The notes beneath the pieces were generated by a model that saw nothing but the letters and a program-made list of their open reading frames with translations, was not told the origin of the DNA and did no database searches. Shown in pieces: positions 9,038 through 13,974 of a stretch of DNA of 13,974 bases. Source of the stretch: Baffinella frigidus (Eukaryota; Cryptophyceae; Cryptomonadales; Baffinellaceae); assembly GCA_026770585.1 (NCBI GenBank), contig MU646327.1, forward strand, positions 1,239,946 to 1,253,919, in the 5' to 3' direction. Made by a program: the position numbers and the translations under genes. Positions within the stretch are counted from its first letter, which is position 1. Every line of letters starts with the position of its first letter.

Positions 9038-9133
9038 TACAGGGTTACCTCGCTCACAAATACCCGCCAACCCTTAGAGGCCCTATGTGTCCCAGGGGCG
9101 GGGGTGCTTTCTTGTGAGCGAGGTACCCCTGTA
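9038..9133. repeat. 96-nt hairpin just beyond the LRR gene stop codon
   Basis: The 22-nt arms 9038-9059 and 9112-9133 are reverse complements with one mismatch (core ACCTCGCTCACAA / TTGTGAGCGAGGT). Part of the interior can extend the stem (ACCCGCC against GGCGGGGGT). It starts 34 nt beyond the TGA of the minus-strand LRR gene, so it probably lies in that gene's 3' UTR or at its 3' end. Confidence 0.8.
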
Positions 9134-9167
9134 CCCTGCCAGCGCTGCGAGGAGCGCCTCCTCCTCC

Positions 9168-12005
9168 TCACGGAGTCTTTTCCACGGAGGTATCCAAGTG
9201 GGAAGAGCTGCCCGAGAAGTTCCTGGCCATGGACAGCTTCTCGCGCATCTTGGATCGTGGCTCCAGCGTCAGCGGCGAGCCACCGCCCGCCTCCTCACTC
9301 TCAGCCTCGTCCATGAAATCCCGGCGCACGAACGCCGACGCTGGGCGCTTCGCTTTCTCGCGGGGGGTGGTCTCCGCGGGGTGCGCGCCGCGGTCCGAGA
9401 GGGAGGAGCCGTTGCGCGTGAGGCTCTCGAGGCTGTCGCGGCACGAGAAGGAGCGTTCCTGCGGCACGGCGTCGCGCGGCGTCACGGCGTGTGGCGACTG
9501 CCTTCCCTCCTGCGCCTCCGCCGCCTCCTCCCGCTCCGCAGCCAACGCCGCGTCCTCCTCCGCGCGCGCCGCGGCTTCCTCAGCCTCCTCTGCCACGCGC
9601 GCGGCCGCCAGCTCGGCCTCGTCGTCCGCGAGACGCTGCACGAGCGTCGCGGCCATCACCGAGGCCGATGAGGACTCCGCCTCTTCCTCGCGCTGCCGCG
9701 CTGCTCTCTCGCGATCCTCCGCCGCGCGCGTCTCCCGCCGCACCTGCGGGTTCAGGGTTGAGGGTTGAGGGTTGAGGGTTCAGGGAGGAGGGTTGATGGT
9801 TGAGGTTGTGGGGGTTGGGGGTTGGGGGGTGAGGGTTGAGGGTTGAGGTTTGAGGGTGTGGGGTGTAGGGTGTAGGGTGCAGGGTGTAGGGTGTAGGGTG
9901 TAGGGTGCAGGGTGCAGGGTGTATGGTGCAAGGTTCAGGGTGTAGGGTGTAAGGTGCAGGGTGTAGGGTGTAGTGTTAAGGGTGTACGGTGTAGGGTGAA
10001 GGGTGCAGGTTTGAGGGTTGAGGGTGTAGGGTGTAGGGTGTAGGGGTGTAGGGTGTAGGGTGAAGGGTGAAGGGTGTAGGGTGTAGGGTGTAGGGTGTAG
10101 TGTTTAGGGAGCAGGGTGTAGGGTGCAAGGTGTAGGGTGCAGGGTGCAGGGTGCAGAATGTAGGGTGTAGGGTGAAGGGGTGTAGGGTGAAAGGGTGTAG
10201 GGTACCTCGTCGCGCTGCGTCTTGAGCATGAACGACAGCGGCTCCTCCTCCGGCTCCACGCTCGCGGGCGCGCCGCCCACGTCCGCCTCCTCCTCCTCCC
10301 GCAGCCGCTCGCTCGTCTCGGCCAGGCGCTTGGCAATCAGCCCCTGCATCCACGCCATGGCGTCCGGCACCGCACGCTCCTCCTCCTCCTCCTCCTCGGC
10401 CGGCGACAACGCCCGCGCCGGCCGCTGGCTCGCCCTCTCGCCCGCCATCGGGTTCAGGTACGACCCCTGCGCCAACCCCGCCTCCTCCTCTCCATCCGAA
10501 TGCGCCTCCTCCTCCTCCACCCGCGCCGCGACAGGTGCCTGCACCGTGGCGGGCAGCTTGTCGGCGGCGGGCAGCGCGCCCGCGCTTGCCCCGCCCGCAG
10601 GCGTGGCCGCGCCCCCCTGCTCGAACATGTGTCTGTAGACGAAGACGGAGCGGTCAGCCCCTGCGAGCGAGGCGTAGGAAGCCATGCGCGCCTTGCCCTC
10701 GGAACGCTCCCTCTCCTTGGCCGCCATCATCTCCTTGAGGCTCGGCCCCTCCCACGTCCGCGGCTTCCTCGCCAGCGCGCTGCTCACAGCCTGCTCGGCC
10801 CTGGAGTAGCCCGCGCGTCCGCCCGGGAGGAACGCCCCCCCGGCCTTCTTGGGCGTGGGCTGCCCGTCGCCCTCCTCCGGCGCGCGGCGCATGCTCACCG
10901 GGCGGCTGCTCGCCATCGTGCTCACCGGCCGGCTCGCGTCCACAGCCGGCGCCGGCGCCGGCGCCGCGGCCGGGTTCTGGTAGATGCCCGAGGCGAGGCC
11001 CTCCTTGACGGTGGTGAGCCCGTCGCGGATCGAGTGCCAAATGGACTCGAACTCCTCGATGCTCAGCACCTCGGCGAGCTCCTTGTGCTGCCGCGCCTTC
11101 CCGATCGTCACGCCGCCGCGGTCCAGCACGCTGTCGAACGCGTCAGCCTCCTCCGCCGCGGGCGCGAGCAGGTCGTCGTCCGCGCCCCCCGCGGGGGTGG
11201 CGGCGCGTCGGCGCTCGGCGCGCACGTCGACGGCATCGAGCACGTCGAGCGACGTCATGCAGTTGCGCGTCCACGGCGCGTAGCCCTGCTTGCTGCACAC
11301 GGGGTTCCCCGCCAGCTTGAGCTCGATGAGCCCCGTGAGCCCTGCGAGCGCGTCCAGCTCGTAGATCCCCCCGATCTGGTTATCTCCCAGATCAAGAAAC
11401 TCGAGCCCTGGGAGGCAATGCGCGATGGTGTGCGCGGCGGTCGAGAGGGGGTTCCCCGCGGCGTAGAACTCGAGGAGCTTCGGCATGCGGACGAGGCCCT
11501 CGAGGTCCGCGATGAGGTTGTTGTCGAGGCGGAGCACCTGCAGGGCCCCGCAGTGCTTGAGCGAATCGATGGCAGTCAGCTGGTTCGACGCGAGATTCAG
11601 CTCGCGCAGGCGCCCGAACGCCGTGAGGCCCTCCATCGTCGGGATCTCGTTGAAGGCGAGGTTGAGGCACTCCATCTGCCCCATGAGCCCCAGGCCCTCG
11701 ATGCGCGAGATGTTGTTCTGGCTCACGTCGAGGTTGGTGAGCTGGACGTTGGCCTCGAGGTTGCAGAGGCGCGAGATGGAGTTGCCGTCGAGGCGGAGGT
11801 CGCGGAGTCGCTTCTGCGTCGCGAGCGTCCCGCGCCCGATGTGCTCGATTCGGTTCACCTGCACGTGGGAGAGAGCGTCAGAGAGAGAGCGCGCGAGAGA
11901 GAGGGAGAGGGAAAGAGAGAGAGAGAGAGAGCGGGGTGGAGATATAGAGAGAGCGCGAGTCAGGGAGAGAGCGAGGCAGAGAGAGAGCCAGGCAGAGAGA
12001 GAGCG

Positions 12006-12077
<72 letters not shown>

Positions 12078-12345
12078 CACCTGTACGTGCAGCGTCTCGA
12101 GGGCCGAGAGCTTCTCGAGCCCCGACAACCGCTCGATCTTGTTGCACGTGAAGCGCAGGTCCCGCAGCTGGTACAGCGTATCCACCCCCTCGATCACGCG
12201 GATGCGGTTGAAGGAGAGGTCGAGGGCGCGCAGGAGGTGGCACTTGTTGAGGGAGCACACACGCGCGATGCACTGCCCCGAGAGGTCAAGCGTCACCAGC
12301 TTCCCGTAGTCGACCACCCCCGCCTTCAGCACCGCGTTTTTGATC
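9168..12345 (-). CDS. SDS22-type leucine-rich-repeat protein with acidic coiled-coil tail (5' partial)
   Basis: Exons, minus strand: 12345-12081, 11858-10206, 9743-9168, giving 830 visible residues; the N-terminus lies in exons upstream. About twelve LRRs of roughly 22 residues follow LxxLxLxxNxIxxIxx: LRALDLSFNRIRVIEG, LTNLDVSQNNISRIEG, LRELNLASNQLTAIDS, LQVLRLDNNLIADLEG. An LRR-cap-like end follows (LAGNPVCSKQGYAPW, SLDVLDAV). After that come Ala/Pro-rich disordered sequence, acidic runs (AEEEEEEE), an Arg/Glu-rich helix after the last junction (VRRETRAAEDRERAARQ) and a Ser-rich end with TGA at 9168. The first internal junction falls inside an LRR and splicing restores it exactly (LETLHVQ|VNRIEHI), strong support for the model. 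SDS22-type repeats bind protein partners such as PP1 or axonemal/centrosomal proteins; the ligand here is unknown. The upstream junction splits a codon after two bases, while the two internal introns are phase 0. Confidence 0.85.
9744..10205 (-). repeat. Telomere-like array filling the last LRR intron (CCCTACA/CCCTGCA type)
   Basis: Donor GAG|GTACCC at 10205, acceptor CCCGCAG|G at 9744, 462 nt. The plus strand is dominated by GGGTGTA and GGGTGCA, with GGGTTGA near the 3' splice end. In gene sense this is CCCTACA, CCCTGCA and CCCTCAA, so the C-rich strand is sense although the gene is on the other strand from the C2-PH gene. Translation through the intron meets a stop at about 10104, so retention would truncate the protein. 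Confidence 0.9.
11859..12080 (-). repeat. CT-microsatellite intron of the LRR gene, stop-free and divisible by three
   Basis: Donor CAG|GTGCTC at 12080, acceptor CACGTGCAG at 11859, with CTGAC at 11881-11877, 20 nt from the exon. The body is mostly (CT)n in gene sense. Its 222 nt equal 74 codons and contain no stop in frame, so the unspliced transcript would still encode full-length protein with a Ser-Leu-rich insert inside one LRR. Removing it gives a textbook LRR, so I treat it as an intron. Confidence 0.85.
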
Positions 12346-13893
12346 CTGGTTTGGGGTTTGGGGTTGAGGGTTTGGGGTTGGGGGTTTAGAATTTAGGGTT
12401 TTAATGTTTAGGGTTGAGGGGTTCGGGTTTAGGTTTAGGATGTGGGGTCAAGGGTTCAGGAATGAGGGTTTAGGGTCCAGAGGTTAGGGTCCAGGGGTTC
12501 AGGGTGAAGGGTTTAGGGTCCAGGGGTTCAGGGTGAAGTGGTTAGAAGTAGGGTTTGGGGTGTAATGTGAAAGGTGTAGGGTTTCGGGGTTGGGGTTTAT
12601 GAATTAGGGTTGAGGACTTAGTTTCTAGTGTCTAGGCTCTAGGGTCTGGGTCTAGGGTCTAGGATCTAGGGTCTAGGGTCTAGGGTCTAGGGTCTAGGGT
12701 CTAGGGTCTAGGGTCTAGGGTCTGGGTTCTAGGGTCTAGGGTCTAGGGTCTAGAGTCCAGGGTCTAGGGTCCAGGGTCTAGGGTCTAGGGCCTAGGGTCT
12801 AGGGTCCAGGGTCTAGGGTCTAGGGACCAGAGTCTGAAGTCTGGGGCCAAGGGTCTAGGTTCCAGGGTGTGTAGTCGCAGGTCGTGGGATTTGGGCTTCA
12901 GGGTTTAGGGTTTAGGTTTAGGGTTTATGATTTAGTGTTTGGGGTTTAGGGTTCAGGGTTTAGGGTTTAGGGTCCAGGGTTAAGGGTTTTGGGTCTGGGG
13001 GTTAGGGTTTAGGGTTCAGGGCTAAGGGTTTACGTTGTGGAGGGTTGGGGTTGGGGGGTGGGGGGTGGAGGGCTCAGGTTTTGGGGTTTAGGGCTCAAGG
13101 TTTAGGGTTGGGGCAAGGTGTGAAGTGTGGTGTGGAGGGTGCAGGGTGCAGGATTTAGGTTGCAGGGCTTAGGGTTTAGGGCTTAGGGTTTAGGTTCCAG
13201 AGTGTATGGTTCAGGGTGTAGTGTTGAAGGTGAAGGGTTTGGGGTGTGCTGTGAAGGGTGTAGGGTTTAGGTGATAGGGTTCAGGGATTAGGGTTTGGGA
13301 TTTAGTGTCTATGGTCCAGGGTCTATGGTCTATGGTCTATGGTCTATGGTCTATGGTCTCTGGCCTAGGATCTAGGGTCTAGGGTCTAGGGTCCAGGGTC
13401 TAGGGTCTAGGGTCCAGAGTCCAGGGTCCAGGGTCTAGGGTCCAGGGTCCAGGGTGTTTAGTCGCAGGTCTCAGGGTCTGGAGTTTAGGGGTTAGGGTGC
13501 AGGGTTTGGGGTGTAGGTCGTGGAGGGTTGGGGGTGGGGGGTGGAGTTAAGGGTTCCGGGTTTAGGATTTAGGGCTTATGGTTCAGGGTTGGGGGTTGGT
13601 GTACGGTGTGAAGTGAAGTGTTTAGGGTTCAGGGTTCAGGATTTAGGTTCTAGGGCTTCTAAAGGGCTGAGGGTGTAGGGCATAGGGTTCAGGGGTTCGG
13701 GTCTAGGGTTTAGGGTTGAGGGTTTAGAGTTTAGGGCGGGGGGGTGGGGGGTGGGGTTTCGGGTTCAGGGTTTAGGGTTTAGGGCTTAGGGTGGGGGGGG
13801 TACGGTTTAGGGTTTAGATTGATTTGGAGCAGGGTTTAGGGTTTAGGGCTTAGGGTGTAGGGTTTACGGTTTAGGGTTTAGATTGATTTGGAG
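12346..13893 (-). repeat. Large telomere-like array in the upstream LRR intron (at least 1.5 kb)
   Basis: The acceptor AAACCAG|G is at 12346; the 5' end is not in the window. In gene sense the dominant units are CCCTAAA, CCCCAAA and CCCTGAA, plus two blocks of CCCTAGA/CCCTGGA: about 12640-12850, with a long perfect run of TCTAGGG (plus strand) at about 12665-12724, and about 13310-13455. Shared landmarks show a diverged segmental duplication inside the array. I see no exon in it. Confidence 0.88.
13801..13893. repeat. 29-bp perfect direct repeat with 64-nt offset
   Basis: The segment 13801-13829 recurs exactly at 13865-13893. Both copies end in the non-telomeric word GATTGATTTGGAG, which makes the duplication easy to see against the degenerate background. 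It marks the distal end of the array. Confidence 0.85.
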
Positions 13894-13974
13894 AAAAGGG
13901 AGGCAGTATGACGCTTTCGGTGCCCCGTGGCGAGAAGAAGGGGCAAAGGGGGGCAGGGGGGAGAGGCAAGGGGG
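13894..13974. other. Right edge: purine-rich non-array sequence
   Basis: The telomere-like array stops here and gives way to G/A-rich unique sequence (GGGAGGCAGTATGACG, then GGGGCAAAGGGGGG). It could be the far end of the LRR intron or include an upstream exon, but 81 nt show no supported frame or splice site. Confidence 0.4.

Larger units (their letters stand above)
8046..9167. other. Convergent intergenic region, no convincing gene
   Basis: It lies between the stop of the C2-PH gene (8045, plus) and the stop of the LRR gene (9168, minus), so it holds two 3' ends. Open frames here are short, lack domain-like sequence and show no splice-linked continuation. AT-rich sections (about 8380-8480 and 8560-8700) contrast with the GC-rich exons. 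Structured elements are two long hairpins (8214-8352, 9038-9133) and a small AT palindrome (8438-8456). I found no tRNA or rRNA signature and no clear AATAAA polyadenylation signal. Confidence 0.7.

Noticed and set aside
8214-9133. A single DNA transposon bounded by the two hairpins
   Set aside because: The two inverted repeats are unrelated in sequence, no target-site duplication is visible, and no transposase-like frame lies between them.
8831-9316. 161-codon plus-strand open frame across the intergenic region and LRR 3' end
   Set aside because: It has no domain-like sequence, spans a hairpin, and runs antisense into the real LRR exon.
11859-12080. Ser-Leu repeat as a real membrane segment of the LRR protein
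   Set aside because: It interrupts an LRR exactly at GT...AG with a CTGAC branch site. The spliced product is a canonical repeat.
10500-12389. 629-codon plus-strand open frame opposite the LRR gene
   Set aside because: The minus strand encodes regular LRRs across the same span. The plus frame is Arg/Glu/Ala-rich with no domain-like pattern and arises from high GC plus the GA tract.
12346-13974. Chromosome end (true telomere)
   Set aside because: The units are highly degenerate with several variants, the array abuts a coding exon, and unique sequence resumes at the right edge. It fits an intron better than a terminal telomere.

Overview
The window is nuclear DNA from a eukaryote with GC-rich exons, most likely a single-celled alga or other protist. 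The evidence is split genes with GT...GCAG spliceosomal introns, eukaryotic domains (LamG, C2, PH, SDS22-type LRR, long coiled coil), and intron arrays built on the plant/algal telomere heptamer TTTAGGG/CCCTAAA. A cryptophyte-like alga would fit, but nothing here proves a taxon. I see no bacterial operon, no RNA gene and no CRISPR array.

Layout: (1) positions 115-3118, minus strand: a secreted or surface protein with a signal peptide, cadherin-like segments and a LamG jelly-roll domain in three exons; its 3' end runs off the left edge through a CT-rich tract. (2) positions 3119-3456: a 338-nt divergent promoter region with a 57-nt near-perfect palindrome. (3) positions 3457-8045, plus strand: a C2-PH-coiled-coil protein that I reconstruct as seven exons, 812 residues, with all six introns in phase 0. 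(4) positions 8046-9167: a convergent intergenic region with two long hairpins and a short AT palindrome, and no convincing gene. (5) positions 9168-12345, minus strand: a leucine-rich-repeat protein with an acidic, coiled-coil tail; its 5' exons lie beyond a large intron that reaches the right edge.

The most unusual feature is the introns. Six of them contain degenerate telomere-like heptamer arrays, from about 70 nt to more than 1.5 kb. In all three genes, on both strands, the C-rich strand is the sense strand. Each large array has its own dominant variant (CCCTAAA, CCCTGAA, CCCTACA/CCCTGCA, CCCTAGA). Ordinary introns here carry CTGAC or CTGAT 20-30 nt before GCAG, and the repeat unit (CCCTGAAC, CCCTAAAC, CCCTCAAC) resembles that branch site, so the arrays may act as multi-branch-point tracts. 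Another intron is a CT microsatellite that is stop-free and a multiple of three.

The three genes share no evident pathway. The C2-PH and LRR proteins both look like scaffold or membrane-trafficking/cytoskeletal proteins, and the LamG protein is extracellular. Exon models come from reading frame, splice signals and domain continuity only. No transcript or homology search was available.
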